Shown: positions 50,316 to 60,738, counted from the first letter of the stretch. The stretch is 64,000 nt of DNA from CAWJLE01 sp963843645 (GCA_963843645.1 CAWJLE010000007.1:1-64000); one strand, 5' to 3'. Program-made: numbers and translations. The notes: generated by a model from the letters alone, not told the origin.

Positions 50316-53039
50316 ATGAAAACAATGACCAGCGCTCAGATCAGGCAAGCATTCATCGATTTCTACGCGCGCAATGGGCATACGTCCGTGTCCAGCTCGT
50401 CTCTGGTTCCCATCGGCGATCGTACGTTGCTCTTTACCAACGCGGGCATGGTTCAGTTCAAGGACGTCTTCCTGGGCCTGGAAAAACGTGACTACACGCG
50501 AGCCGTGACGTCGCAGAAGTGCATGCGGGTCAGCGGCAAGCACAACGACCTGGAGAACGTAGGACCGTCTCCGCGCCACCACACGTTTTTCGAGATGCTG
50601 GGCAATTTCTCTTTCGGCGATTACTTCAAGCGGGACGCCATTCGTTTCGCCTGGACGTTCCTGACGGAAGACCTCGGGTTGCCGGCCGACCGCCTGTGGC
50701 CCACGATCTACGTGGACGACGACGAAGCATTTGCCCTGTGGCAGGAAGTGGCGGGCGTGCCCGCGGAACGCATCTCGCGGCTGGGCAAGAAGGACAATTT
50801 CTGGTCGATGGGCGACACCGGACCGTGCGGCCCGTGCTCCGAGATCATGTACGATCGCGGCATCGAGCACTGCACCTGCGGCCGCCCGGATTGCAACCCC
50901 TCGATCGAGTGCGAGCGGTGGTGGGAGCTGTGGAACCTGGTCTTCATGCAGTTCGACGCCGCCGAAGACGGGACCCTGACGCCGCTGCCGCGCCCCAGCA
51001 TCGATACGGGCATGGGGTTGGAGCGCATCGCTTCCGTGATGCAGCAGAAGAACACCAACTACGACACCGACCTGTTCCAGCCGATGGTGAAACGCACGCA
51101 GGAGATGCTGCACCACACCGACGAGCAGATGCAGAAGGGCATGGTGTCCTACCGGGTGATTGCGGACCACAGCCGGGCCGTGACCTTTCTGATCGGCGAC
51201 GGCGTGATCCCGGGCAACGAGGGCCGCGGCTACGTGCTGCGCCTGATCCTGCGCCGTGCGGCGCGTCACGGGCGCCTGCTGGGCTTCACTGAGCCGTTCC
51301 TGAGCGAGATCGCCCAGGTGGTGATCGACACGATGGGCTCGCACTACCAGGAGCTGGTGTCGCGGCGGGACTTCATCCTGCGCGTGATCCAGCAGGAGGA
51401 AGAACGCTTTCAGCAGACGCTGAGCGTGGGCCTGACCCTGCTCGACGACCTGATGGCGGAGCTGACGGCGAAGGGCGAGACGACGATCGCCGGCGAGGAC
51501 GCATTTCGGCTGTACGACACGTATGGATTCCCGTTGGACCTGACGCGCGAGGTGGCTCAGGAGCGCGGCTTCAAGATCGACGAAGCCGGCTTTCGCGCGG
51601 CCATGACCGAACAGCGCAAGCGGGCGCGCGCCGCGCAGCATTTCGCCGCCGCGGGCGCCGAAACGATCCAGATCTACGTCGAGGCCCTGGAGGCCCTGCA
51701 AGAGCGCCAGCTGCTGGGCTCTGACGGCGTGGAGCACATATACGACGAGACGGTCGAGGTCGATACCAACCTGATCGGCCTCATCAAGGATGGCCGGCTG
51801 GTGCAGAGCGCGAAAGAAGGCGACGCCGTGGAGGTCATCCTGCCCGTGACGCCGTTCTACGTGGAGGGCGGCGGGCAGATCAGCGACACCGGCCTGATCA
51901 ACCACGCCGTGCGCCGCGAAAACGAAGAGGTCGTGGACTGGGAGATCGAAGTCACGGACATGAAGCGCCCCATCCCGGGCCTCATCGTCCACGTGGGGAC
52001 CGTCGTCTCGGGCGAGCCGCACGACGGAGACCCGGTTTGGGCGGCCGTCGATCTGGACCGCCGCTGGGACATCGCCCGCAACCACACGGCCACCCATCTG
52101 CTGCACGCGGCGCTGCGCCAGGTTTTGGGCGAGCACGCCCAGCAGGCGGGCTCCCGCGTGGAGGCGGAGCGCCTGCGTTTCGACTTCACGCACTCCGCCA
52201 TGCTGACGCAGGACGAGCTGCAGGACGTGGAGCAGATCGTGAACGAGGCGATTCTGGCGAACTACCCGCTGGAGTCCATTCAGACCAATTATCAGGACGC
52301 GGTCAGCCGCGGGGCCATCGCGCTTTTCGATGAGAAGTACGGCGACGTCGTGCGCATGATCCAGGTCGGGCCGAGCGACGCGCCGGTGAGCCAGGAGCTG
52401 TGCGGCGGCACGCACGTGGGCTGGACCAGCGAGATCGGCCTGTTCCACATCGTGTCCGAGGGCAGCGTGGGCTCGGGGTTGCGGCGCATAGAGGCCGTGA
52501 GCGGCCGCGGCGCGCAGCACCTGGTGCAGGAGCGGCTGGCCGTGCTGGACTCGACGGCGGCGTTCCTGGGCTGTCGGCCGGACGAGGTGGATCGCAAGGT
52601 GCTCAGCTTGCTGGACGACGTGCAGAAAGCGCAGCGCGAGGCGGGCCGATTGCGGCGGCGGCTGGCCCGGCTCGAATCGGAATCGCTGCTGAGCCACGTT
52701 CAGGACGTGCAGGGCGTGCCCGTGCTCGCCGTGCAGGTGGACGCCGCCGACTCCGACAGCCTGCGCGAGCTGAGCGATTGGTTCCGCGAGCGCATGCAAT
52801 CAGGCGTGATCGTACTGGGGGCGGTCTTCGACGCAAAGCCGAATTTCGTGGCGGTGGTCACGCCGGATTTGGTGCGGCGCGGGCTGCACGCCGGCCAGCT
52901 CGTCAAAGCCGTGGCTCAGGCCGTCGGCGGTGGAGGGGGCGGCAGGCCGAACCTGGCCCAGGCCGGCGGACGCGACGCCAGCCGGCTGCCGCACGCACTG
53001 AAGCTGGTGCCCGAACTCGTTGCGCAGCAGCTATCCTGA
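50316..53039 (+). CDS. alaS: Alanyl-tRNA synthetase
   Basis: Intact, 907 residues, class II. Start MKTMTSAQIRQAFIDFYARNGH; aminoacylation core with RAVTSQKCMRVSGKHNDLENVG and HHTFFEMLGNFSFGDYFK; editing domain with zinc/His motif HTATHLLHAALRQ and CGGTHVG; C-terminal DHHA1 domain with Gly-rich VGGGGGGRPNLAQAGG. An in-frame upstream extension is rejected because the promoter lies inside it. Confidence 0.97.
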   Translation: MKTMTSAQIRQAFIDFYARNGHTSVSSSSLVPIGDRTLLFTNAGMVQFKDVFLGLEKRDYTRAVTSQKCMRVSGKHNDLENVGPSPRHHTFFEMLGNFSFGDYFKRDAIRFAWTFLTEDLGLPADRLWPTIYVDDDEAFALWQEVAGVPAERISRLGKKDNFWSMGDTGPCGPCSEIMYDRGIEHCTCGRPDCNPSIECERWWELWNLVFMQFDAAEDGTLTPLPRPSIDTGMGLERIASVMQQKNTNYDTDLFQPMVKRTQEMLHHTDEQMQKGMVSYRVIADHSRAVTFLIGDGVIPGNEGRGYVLRLILRRAARHGRLLGFTEPFLSEIAQVVIDTMGSHYQELVSRRDFILRVIQQEEERFQQTLSVGLTLLDDLMAELTAKGETTIAGEDAFRLYDTYGFPLDLTREVAQERGFKIDEAGFRAAMTEQRKRARAAQHFAAAGAETIQIYVEALEALQERQLLGSDGVEHIYDETVEVDTNLIGLIKDGRLVQSAKEGDAVEVILPVTPFYVEGGGQISDTGLINHAVRRENEEVVDWEIEVTDMKRPIPGLIVHVGTVVSGEPHDGDPVWAAVDLDRRWDIARNHTATHLLHAALRQVLGEHAQQAGSRVEAERLRFDFTHSAMLTQDELQDVEQIVNEAILANYPLESIQTNYQDAVSRGAIALFDEKYGDVVRMIQVGPSDAPVSQELCGGTHVGWTSEIGLFHIVSEGSVGSGLRRIEAVSGRGAQHLVQERLAVLDSTAAFLGCRPDEVDRKVLSLLDDVQKAQREAGRLRRRLARLESESLLSHVQDVQGVPVLAVQVDAADSDSLRELSDWFRERMQSGVIVLGAVFDAKPNFVAVVTPDLVRRGLHAGQLVKAVAQAVGGGGGGRPNLAQAGGRDASRLPHALKLVPELVAQQLS

Positions 53040-53061
53040 CGCGGTTCGGGTGACGCGGCGC

Positions 53062-54356
53062 ATGGATCTCCCGAAAACCGGCTTATTGAATGGATTGCTG
53101 GGGAAGATCGGCAGCGGCCAGCCTACCCTGGTCAGCGTCGTCGATCCCGGCAGTGAGTACGTCAAGGCTCTGGTTGTCGAGCTGAATGGCGACCGCGCAG
53201 TGATCCTCGGGCAGGGTGTCGAGCGGCACGAGGAAAAGCCATTCGATCGTGGGACCAGGGCCGTCGATTTGCGGCTCCAAAGGGCCTGCGACGCGGCCTT
53301 GCGCCAGGCCGAGGACATGACCGCGACGGTGGGCGGCGCGTGCGCGCAGAAGGTGGTCCCCGATCACCTCGTCCTGAGCTGCCCGCCCCAATGGGTGCGC
53401 CAGGGCGCCTTCACGGTGCAGCAGCGGCGAGCGTCTCCCGGACAGGAGATCACCGAGAAGGAGCTGGAAGGCACCCTCATCCGGGCCCAGCGACTGGCCT
53501 TGCAGCAGCTGGCCGAGCAGCTGGGCGTGTCCAAGAGCGAGCTCAGCGCCATCGGGTTTGCCGTGATCCGGAGTCGAAGGTCGGCGGCCATCCGGTGAGC
53601 GATCCGGTGGGCTTTCACGGCGATACCCTCTCCCTGACCGTCTTCAACGCCGTGGCGCAGAACCGGCACCTGGCGGTGATGCAGCGCCTGGCCGAGCACC
53701 TGGAGCTGGAGCTGATTCAGCTGGTATCAGAGGAGCACGTCGTGGCCGATTGCCTGCCAACCGAAGAGGCCGTCCTGGTCAACACCGGCAGCGACCTGAC
53801 GTCGCTCAGCTGGACGCGGGCCGGCTGCCCGCTGCGGATGATCACGCTGCCGTTCGGCGGGCGCAACCTGAGCGAGCATCTGGCGTCGGCTTTCGATCTC
53901 GCACCCGCCAGGGCGGAAGCCTTGAAGCTGCGCTACAGCCTGGACCGGCTGGACGCCGAAGACGCGGAAGCCGTCCGCCAGACCCTGGCCCCGGCGATCG
54001 TGGAGTGGTTGGCGCGGGTAGAGTCCGGGCTGGCGGCCCTGGCCGGGAAGCGGGTATTGCCGCCGTTCATCTATTTCTGCGGCGGCGGCAGCGAGCTGTC
54101 CGATCTGCTGGACGCGGCGCACAGTTTCCCCTGGCTGCAGCATTTGAAGTTTTCGCGTTATCCGGAGGTGCACGTCTTCGGCCCCGGACAGGTGCCCGGC
54201 GTGTTCAACCGGACGAGCCACGTCGGCGGGCGTGAGATGACCGTCGCCACGGCGCTGGCCCGGTGGGCGATTCCCCGCAAGAAGATCGGCGAGCGGATGT
54301 GGGGTATGTTGGAGCGGGTAACGCGCAAGCAGGTCGACGTCTATTCCGGAGGTTGA
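53062..54356 (+). CDS. FtsA/PilM-like ATPase (frameshifted)
   Basis: About 431 residues. Phosphate-1-like SVVDPGSEYVKALVVEL, SHS2-like insert (DHLVLSCPPQWVRQGAFTVQQ, SELSAIGFAVI), VLVNTGSDLTSLSWTRAG and FCGGGSELSDLLDAAHSFPWL. This matches actin-like FtsA/PilM proteins that link to membrane partners. One shift near 53570 splits it. It is followed by a bitopic membrane protein, a pairing like PilM/PilN (analogy only). Confidence 0.7.
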
Positions 54357-54362
54357 TGCGTA

Positions 54363-55889
54363 TTGGAGGAACAGAGCACTCGCGAACAGATCATTCACCT
54401 GGAGCCCAACGATGACATCGTGGCTATCCGGGAGGTCCTGTCCTGGACCAAGGCGCGGCGTGTCGTTCTGGTCGTTCCCCCCGCCCTGCGGAGCCTGCAG
54501 AGCAAGGTCAATCTGAAGCTGCTGCACCGCCACGGCGCTAATCTGGGCAAGGAAGTCGTCCTGGTTACGGCGGATCGGGTCACACGCGAGCTCAGCTACG
54601 AGGTGGGGCTGCCCATCTTCCTGACGGTGGAGAAAGCGGCGCGGGCGCGCCTGAAGGGCCCGGCCCAACTGGAGGCGCTGAAGCCGTTTCGCAGGACGGT
54701 GGATCGGCCTCGACGCACCAAGTCAGCCGAGGCCATGCGCAGCGAATCGCCGTTCCTGGCCAATCAGATCATCGCCGTCCTGCTGTTCGCAGGCATCCTG
54801 CTCGTGGTAGCGGCGGCCGGATTCCTGGTCCTGCCGGGCGCTCAGGTCACGGTGGTGCAGGCCGCCCAGCCTATCGAGCGCACCATCCAATTGCGAGCCG
54901 ATCCCAACACCACGAACGCAGACTACGAAGCGAAGGTAATCCCGGCGCGCCTGCTGGGTGTGGAAGTCGAGGCGAACGCGCAGGTGCCGACGGCGGCCAA
55001 GAAGGACTCTCCGGACGTGCGGGCGAACGGTAAGGTGGTGTTCGTCAACCAGCTCAACCAGCCGGTCACCGTCGCGGTTGGGACGGTGGTGGCCACGTCG
55101 GCGGGCACGCCCGTTCGTTTCACCACGGTGGAACAGGTTACCGTGCCGGGGCAGATCGGCGCGACCATCGAAGCGAGCGTGGTGGCGGTCGACGCGGGGC
55201 CCAGCGGCAACGTGAAGAGCTACCTGATCAACGTGGTCCAGGGGCCGCTGGCGACGCAGGTCAAGGTCATCAACCAGCAGCCCATGAGCGGCGGCAACGT
55301 CCGGCAGGTGGGCGTGGTGACGCAGGCCGACAAAGACCAGGTGAAGGCCATCCTGTTGCAGCAGCTGCAGCAGAAGGCCCGGGCCGCGCTGCAGGCCGAG
55401 CTGGGCGAGCAGGAGTTCATCCCGCCCGAAACTATCCAGATCTTCCCGCTCGATGAGACGTACGACCGCTTCGTCGGGGAGCAGGCGGATGCGCTGGGGC
55501 TCAAGATGCGAGTGGCGGCGCGCGGCAGCGTGATCGCCGGCTACAACGCGAATGCCCTGGTGCTGGACCAGCTGGAAAAGAACATCGATCCCAAGTTCCA
55601 GTTGTTGCCGCAGGGCCTGACCTTCCAGCCGGCCCAGGTGGAATCGGTCAGCGACGACGGCGTGGTGGTCTTCAACATGCGAGTCACGGGCAACATCGGT
55701 CTGCGTCTGCCCAAAGCGGAAGCCATCCAGGCGATCCAGGGCAAGCCAATCGGGGACGCGATCGATTATCTGACGCGCACGTACGGCTTGAAGCGGCCGG
55801 CCGAGATCGTGGTGATGCCGGACTGGCTGGGGCGCGTGCCTTTCTTCCCCTTCAGGATTCAGCTGACGATCAAGACCGAGGTGGTTTGA
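54363..55889 (+). CDS. Baseplate-J/gp47-like bitopic membrane protein
   Basis: Intact, 508 residues. A cytoplasmic N-terminal domain of about 130 residues (EQIIHLEPNDDIVAIREVLSW, VVLVVPPALRSLQ) is followed by a basic linker, one membrane helix (IIAVLLFAGILLVVAAAGFLVL, about residues 137-160) and a large outer region. The latter contains NGKVVFVNQLNQPVTVAVGTVV and VPGQIGATIEASVVAVDAGP (the baseplate-J-like beta module). A TTG start is used with GGAGG ahead. It may form an envelope assembly with the preceding FtsA/PilM-like protein. No phage genes surround it. Confidence 0.7.
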   Translation: MEEQSTREQIIHLEPNDDIVAIREVLSWTKARRVVLVVPPALRSLQSKVNLKLLHRHGANLGKEVVLVTADRVTRELSYEVGLPIFLTVEKAARARLKGPAQLEALKPFRRTVDRPRRTKSAEAMRSESPFLANQIIAVLLFAGILLVVAAAGFLVLPGAQVTVVQAAQPIERTIQLRADPNTTNADYEAKVIPARLLGVEVEANAQVPTAAKKDSPDVRANGKVVFVNQLNQPVTVAVGTVVATSAGTPVRFTTVEQVTVPGQIGATIEASVVAVDAGPSGNVKSYLINVVQGPLATQVKVINQQPMSGGNVRQVGVVTQADKDQVKAILLQQLQQKARAALQAELGEQEFIPPETIQIFPLDETYDRFVGEQADALGLKMRVAARGSVIAGYNANALVLDQLEKNIDPKFQLLPQGLTFQPAQVESVSDDGVVVFNMRVTGNIGLRLPKAEAIQAIQGKPIGDAIDYLTRTYGLKRPAEIVVMPDWLGRVPFFPFRIQLTIKTEVV

Positions 55890-56353
55890 TGCGCCTGTTG
55901 GGGCTGGACGTCGGTGAGAAGCGCATCGGCGTCGCGCTGAGCGAAGGGGGCATCCTGGCCAGGCCGCTGACGGTCATTCACCGTCGCACGCGCGTAGAGG
56001 ATTTCGCCACGATCGCGGATCTCGTGCGGCAGCACCAGGTCGAGCGCGTGGTCGTCGGGCTGCCGACTTCGACGGAGGGGGAGGTCGGCGCGCAGGCGCG
56101 GCGGGTGAAGCGGTTCTCCCGCGACCTGGCCCGCACCCTGCCGGCGCCCCTCGTCTTCGTCGACGAGAGCTACACCACCGTGGAGGCGCTGGACATCATG
56201 ACCACCGCGGGGCAATCGCGCAAGAAACGGCGCGAGCGCGTCGATGCGGTGGCGGCAGCAGTCATCCTTCAGGCCTACCTCAGTCCCGAGGAGCCCCAGG
56301 CGGAAGGTCCGCTGTCCGCCGAGCGAGGTAGCGAAACCCATGAAGATCATTAG
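55889..56353 (+). CDS. ruvX: Putative pre-16S rRNA nuclease / RuvX (YqgF)
   Basis: Intact, 154 residues. RNase H-like fold with GLDVGEKRIGVALS (metal D7), VVVGLPTSTEGEVG, LVFVDESYTTVEA and ERVDAVAAAVILQAYL. The family matures 16S rRNA 5' ends and was once called a Holliday resolvase. ATG overlaps the upstream stop (TGATG) and the stop overlaps the mltG start region. Confidence 0.93.
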   Translation: MRLLGLDVGEKRIGVALSEGGILARPLTVIHRRTRVEDFATIADLVRQHQVERVVVGLPTSTEGEVGAQARRVKRFSRDLARTLPAPLVFVDESYTTVEALDIMTTAGQSRKKRRERVDAVAAAVILQAYLSPEEPQAEGPLSAERGSETHEDH

Positions 56354-57554
56354 AGCGGTCCTGGACGTCTTCGGCCGTACGATTCTGTTTGTGGCGGCCG
56401 CGGGCGCGATGCTCCTGGTGTGTGGGGGCGTGTCCATGTACCTGATCAACAACGGCAACCTGGGGGGCGCCCGCCCCGTGACGCCGAGCGGAACGCGCGT
56501 GGCCGCGGCGCCGGCCACACCGGTGCCGCCGCAAGGCCCCAAGGACATCCTGGTCGGGCTGTATCTGCAGCTGCGGCAGGGAGAGGTCGATCGCGCCCCG
56601 GGGCAGTCCGATGCGCCGGTCACCTTCGCCATCGAACAGGGCGAAACCGCGGCCTCGGTCGCAGCCCATCTGCGCGAGGCCGGACTGGTCACGGACCCCG
56701 ACCTGTTCGCCCTGTACATGCGCCACAATCACCTGGATTCCAGCCTGGAAGCGGGCAACTACGTTTTGCGCGCGAACATGACCATGCCTGAGGTCGCTCA
56801 GAGCCTTCAGCACAGCTCGGTCGACGAGGTCGTGATCACCGTTCCGGAAGGCTGGCGCGCCGAGCAGATCGCCGAGGTCCTGGAGGCCAACGGGCTCGGG
56901 CCGGCGCAGCCGTTCATCGACTACGTCCGCCAGGGGATCAGCAACGCGGGCCTGGCGAGCCGATACGCCTTCCTGCAGGAGCGCCCGCCCGGCGCGTCGA
57001 CTACCGTCGAGGGCTTCCTCTTCCCGGACACGTATCGCATCCCGGCCAAGTCCGACATCAAGACCATCGTCGACATCATGCTGTCGAACTTCGGCCATCG
57101 TTTCGGCGCGCTGCAGCAAGCCGCCAAGGAGGAGGGCCAGACTCCGTTTGAGGCCGTGAACCTGGCGGCGATCGTCGAGCGCGAGGCGGTCGTCGCGGAC
57201 GAGCGGCCCATCATCGCCAGCGTGTACCAGAATCGCCTCGACCAGGGAAGGCGCTGGAGGCGAGCCCGACGGTCCAGTACGCGCTGGGGTATCAGCCGGC
57301 GCTCAAGCAGTGGTGGAAGACTCCTCTGTCCCTGGACGAGCTGGGCTCGGTCAACTCCGAGTACGAACACCTATCTGCACACCGGCTTGCCGCCCGGCCC
57401 GATCTGCAATCCCGGCCTGTCGTCGTTGGATGCCGCCGTGCATCCGGCCAAGACCGACTACCTGTTCTTCTATTCCAAGTGGGACGGCACACACGCGTTC
57501 GCCGCCACCTGGGAGGAGCATCTGAAGAACCAGGCGTTGTACTCGGGGCAGTAG
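56340..57554 (+). CDS. mltG: Endolytic transglycosylase MltG (frameshifted near C-terminus)
   Basis: About 404 residues. N-terminal membrane helix (about 10-38), LysM-like region (IEQGETAASVAAHLREAGL), catalytic Glu in TVEGFLFPDTYRIP, AAIVEREAVVADERPIIASVYQNRL and TYLHTGLPPGPICNPG. It cuts nascent peptidoglycan glycan strands at the membrane. Two compensating shifts (lost G near 57252, extra G near 57367) garble about 40 residues between these motifs. It overlaps ruvX by 14 bases. Confidence 0.93.
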   Translation: MKIIRAVLDVFGRTILFVAAAGAMLLVCGGVSMYLINNGNLGGARPVTPSGTRVAAAPATPVPPQGPKDILVGLYLQLRQGEVDRAPGQSDAPVTFAIEQGETAASVAAHLREAGLVTDPDLFALYMRHNHLDSSLEAGNYVLRANMTMPEVAQSLQHSSVDEVVITVPEGWRAEQIAEVLEANGLGPAQPFIDYVRQGISNAGLASRYAFLQERPPGASTTVEGFLFPDTYRIPAKSDIKTIVDIMLSNFGHRFGALQQAAKEEGQTPFEAVNLAAIVEREAVVADERPIIASVYQNRLDQGRRWRRARRSSTRWGISRRSSSGGRLLCPWTSWARSTPSTNTYLHTGLPPGPICNPGLSSLDAAVHPAKTDYLFFYSKWDGTHAFAATWEEHLKNQALYSGQ

Positions 57555-57624
57555 GCGGCGGGGTGAAAACCGTAACTTTCCGAAGTCGCCGCGTGTTTTA
57601 AATGGTTGCTTCGCGGTGATGCAA

Positions 57625-57653
57625 TTGACGGAACGCAGCAAGGCTGGTAGAAT
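57625..57653 (+). promoter_or_regulatory. Promoter of acpP
   Basis: TTGACG (57625-57630), 17-bp spacer, TAGAAT (57648-57653), 70 bases before the ATG. Confidence 0.7.
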
Positions 57654-57722
57654 GCACGGTTGGAAACAGGCCAGCAGAACTTTCGAATACTCTAAGGCGC
57701 AAGCGCGAAAAGGAGGAACACC

Positions 57723-57950
57723 ATGGACGTTGCAGAGCGGGTCATCGCCATCACTGCCGAACAGCTCGGAGTGGACAAGAGCAAGATCACGATGGAATCG
57801 AGGTTCCGGGAAGACCTCGAGGCAGATTCACTGGATCTGGTCGAGCTCATCATGGCTTTCGAAGAAGAGTTCGGCGGCGAGATCTCCGACGAGGACGCGC
57901 AGAAGATCCTGAGCGTGGGTGATGCGGTCACTTACCTCAAGAGCCACTGA
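57723..57950 (+). CDS. acpP: Acyl carrier protein
   Basis: Intact, 75 residues, acidic four-helix protein. The phosphopantetheine attachment serine is S36 in EADSLDLVELIM. AAAGGAGG precedes the ATG. It is a single gene with its own promoter, not next to fab genes. Confidence 0.97.
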   Translation: MDVAERVIAITAEQLGVDKSKITMESRFREDLEADSLDLVELIMAFEEEFGGEISDEDAQKILSVGDAVTYLKSH

Positions 57951-58132
57951 TCCCGGAGGGCCTTTCGGCGTTTGCTTTGCTTCGATGCCGGCGCTGTCTC
58001 TCCAGAAGAGCCCGCGGCTTCACGGGTTGCGATAGCCTGGATGGGGGCCTGAGTGCATTCCCAGGGCGGGACGGGCGGAGGGCGTTCCAGCTTTCTCCGC
58101 TTCGTCGTGTAAGGCTAAAGTTGAGGATAATG

Positions 58133-58172
58133 GACGGTCCAGAATCCGAGAGGGATGCTGGACCGTCTTTCT
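58133..58172 (+). terminator. Intrinsic terminator before the Fe-S flavoprotein
   Basis: GACGGTCCA (58133-58141) / TGGACCGTC (58159-58167) followed by TTTCTTTGTTT. A GATAAT lies just before it, so it may also act as a leader attenuator. Confidence 0.65.
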
Positions 58173-58202
58173 TTGTTTGCGACATGATCCAGGAGGCGCA
58201 AC

Positions 58203-59501
58203 ATGGTTATCGTCAACCGGCGAAGATGCGGATATTGCGGCAGCTGCGTGAGCCTCTGCCCGGTGGGCGCAATCAACCTGGCGGAGACCCGGCTGCAGAT
58301 CGACGAGCAGTGCATCGAGTGCGGGCTGTGCATCGATGCGTGCCCGGTGGGCGCGATCACGACGGAAGCGGACCAGCCTGGGGTGCGGGCGCTGCCCCGG
58401 TCGCGCTACGACGTGGTGGTGGTCGGCGCGCGGACCGGCCGGCTCGACGGCAGCGCGAGTCGCGGCGGAGCGCGGCCTGTCGGTGCTGCTGCTGGAAAAG
58501 CGCCAGGAGATCGGCAGCCCGGTGCGCTGCGCGGAGGGTGTGGCGCAGGCGCCGCTGGCGGAGTTCATCGATCCCGATCCCGCGTGGATCTCCGCGGAGA
58601 TCAAGGGGGCTACTACAGCGCCGCTCAGGGGGGCCAAACCGAGGAGATGCGTTTCGACGGCGACGAACTGGTGGGCTACGTGCTGGAGCGCCGGGTCTTC
58701 GATCGCGTGCTGGCGGAGAGGGCGATGGCGGCCGGCGCGACCGTCTGGGTGAAGACGCCGGTGAGCGGCCTGCTGTGCGAGGACGGCCGGGTCGTGGGCG
58801 TGCTGGCCGAGGTCTGAACGGCGACATCGAGGAGATCGATTGCTCGGTGGTCGTGGGCGCGGACGGCGTCGAGTCGTGGGTGGGACGCTGGGCCGGATTG
58901 GATACCTGCCTGGCTCCGAAGGACTCCATGCCGTGCGCGCAGTATCTTCTGACGGGAATCGACATCGATCCGTGTTGCATGCAGTACTTCGTCGGCGAGG
59001 ACCTCGCGCCAGGCGGGTACGCGTGGATCTTCCCGAAGGGCGAGGGGCGGGCGAACGTCGGGCCTGGGCGTGCAGTCCGACCTGGCCTATGCGCCGGCGG
59101 TCGATTACCTGCAGCGCTTCGTCGAAGGCAAGCCGTTTCTGGCTCAGGGCAGCGCGGTGACGCTCATTTTGGGGAACGCGCCGACGGCGATTCCCACTAC
59201 GCCACTGGTGGCGGACGGCTGCGTGCTCGTCGGGGACGCGGCGCGGCAGCTCGACCCGCTGACCGGCGGCGGGATCCTCAACGCCATGGCGGCCGGCAAC
59301 ATCGCGGCCGAAGTCATCGCCGAAGCGATTGCCGACGGCGACGTATCGGCGGCCCGGCTGCGGCGCTACGAGGAGCGGTGGCAGGCGGGGGTTGGGAGGC
59401 GGATGGCGCGGAACTATCGGATCAAGGAGCGTTTCGGCGCGGATCAGCGGGCCAGCCGCGACTTCATGCGGCTGTTCGTGGCCGCGACAGGCGCGAAGTA
59501 A
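58203..59501 (+). CDS. Geranylgeranyl-reductase-family flavoprotein with N-terminal 2x[4Fe-4S] domain (frameshifted)
   Basis: About 432 residues. Residues 1-50 bind two 4Fe-4S clusters (C9, C12, C15, C19 and C37, C40, C43, C47). The FAD domain follows with VVVGAGPAGSTAARVAAERGL (restored), VVVGADGVESWVGRWAGL, YAWIFPKGEGRANVG and VLVGDAARQLDPLTGGGI. The family saturates isoprenoid double bonds or oxidises related lipids; the fused ferredoxin would supply electrons. At least four indels between 58430 and 59060. miaA starts five bases after the stop. Confidence 0.8.
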
Positions 59502-59505
59502 CCGG

Positions 59506-60475
59506 ATGGGCGAGGCGCGTTCCGGGATCGGAGGCCCCTTACTCGTGGTGGTGGGGCCGACGGCTGTGGGCAAGACGGCGCTGGCGGTGCGGCTGGCGCT
59601 GGAGCTGGGCGGCGAGGTCGTGTCGGCGGATTCGCGGCAGATTTACCGCGGCATGGACATCGGCACCGCCAAGGCGAGCGCCGAAGAGCGGCGGGCCGTA
59701 CCGCACCACTTGATCGACGTCGTCGCGCCGGACGAGGTCCTGACGCTGGCGCAGTACCAGGAAGCCGCTTACGCGGCGATCGACGGCATCCTGGGCCGGG
59801 GGACGCGTGCCGCTGCTGGTCGGCGGGACCGGACTGTACGTCCGCGCCGTGGTCCAGGGCCTGGGCATCCCGCGCGTTGCGCCGGACGAGGCCCTGCGGG
59901 CGGAGCTGTTCCGCCAGGCGGAGGCAGAAGGGGCCGAGGCGCTGCACCGCCGGCTGGCGGACGTCGATCCGCGCGCGGCCGCCGGAATCGACGGGCGGAA
60001 CGTGCGGCGCGTGGTGCGCGCGCTGGAAGTGTACCTGCAGACCGGCCACCCGATCTCGGAGCTGCAACAGGCGACGCCGCCTCCTTATCGCATCCTGCAG
60101 ATGGGGCTGACGATGGACAGGGCCGAGCTGTACCGGCGCATCGACGCGCGGATCGACCGCATGCTGGCGGCGGGCCTGGTCGAGGAGGTGCGGGGGCTGA
60201 TGGCGCGAGGTTACGGCCTGGACCTGCCCGCCATGTCGGGCGTCGGTTACCGGCAGGTCGCGCTCCACCTCCTGGGCGAGATCGACCTGGCCGAGGCCGT
60301 CCGACGCATCCGGCACGACACGCGCCGCTTCGTCCGGCAGCAGTACACCTGGTTCCGGTTGGACGACCCCGCGATCCACTGGTTCGACGCGCCGGCAGGG
60401 TCCGAAGCGGCCGAGGCGGTCGTGCGACTGGCGCGCGAGTTTCTGGCCAGAGTGGGTGGACTTCCGGAGTTTTGA
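59506..60475 (+). CDS. miaA: tRNA dimethylallyltransferase (frameshifted)
   Basis: About 323 residues. P-loop VVVGPTAVGKTALAVRLA, DSRQIYRGMDIGTAK, HHLIDVVAPDEVLTLAQYQ, PLLVGGTGLYVRAVVQGL, SGVGYRQVALHLLG and the RQQYTWFR C-terminal motif. It adds dimethylallyl to A37 of tRNAs reading UNN codons, such as the tRNA-Leu(CAA) in this window. An extra G in a G run near 59802 splits it. The final codons overlap a mini-palindrome. Confidence 0.93.
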
Positions 60476-60738
60476 AAACTTCGGAAGTCTGGGTGCGAGG
60501 AGCTGGCCGCGGGGGGCGAGGCGGCGGGGGGGGCAGGGCGGCGAGGGGCGCAGGGCGAGGGGCGCAGGGCGAGGGGCGCAGGGCGAGGGGCGAGGGGCGC
60601 AGGGCGAGGGGCGCAGGGCGAGGGGCGCAGGGCGAGGGGCGCAGGGCGGCTGAAGCCGCGGCTGCCTGTACGAAGCCCGCCTTCGCGGGCTAACGGCTAA
60701 GGTTCAGACTTCCGAAGTTTTGGAGACTTCGGAAGTCT
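60459..60738. repeat. Repeat-rich intergenic stretch
   Basis: Two ACTTCCGAAG mini-palindromes (60459-60489 and 60706-60738) bracket a GGCGCAGGGCGAG tandem tract (about 60530-60650) and a GCCCGCCTTCGCGGGC hairpin (60675-60690). The tract is low complexity; frames through it are not genes. Confidence 0.8.

Noticed and set aside
50232..52799. Very long open frame antisense to alaS (855 codons)
   Set aside because: It mirrors a fully conserved alaS gene; codon bias of GC-rich genes keeps the antisense frame open. Its product is His/Arg/Gln-rich with no domain.
54363..55889. Prophage hypothesis from the baseplate-J-like protein
   Set aside because: The protein has a membrane anchor, and its neighbours are housekeeping genes (ruvX, mltG, alaS); no capsid, tail or integrase genes occur.
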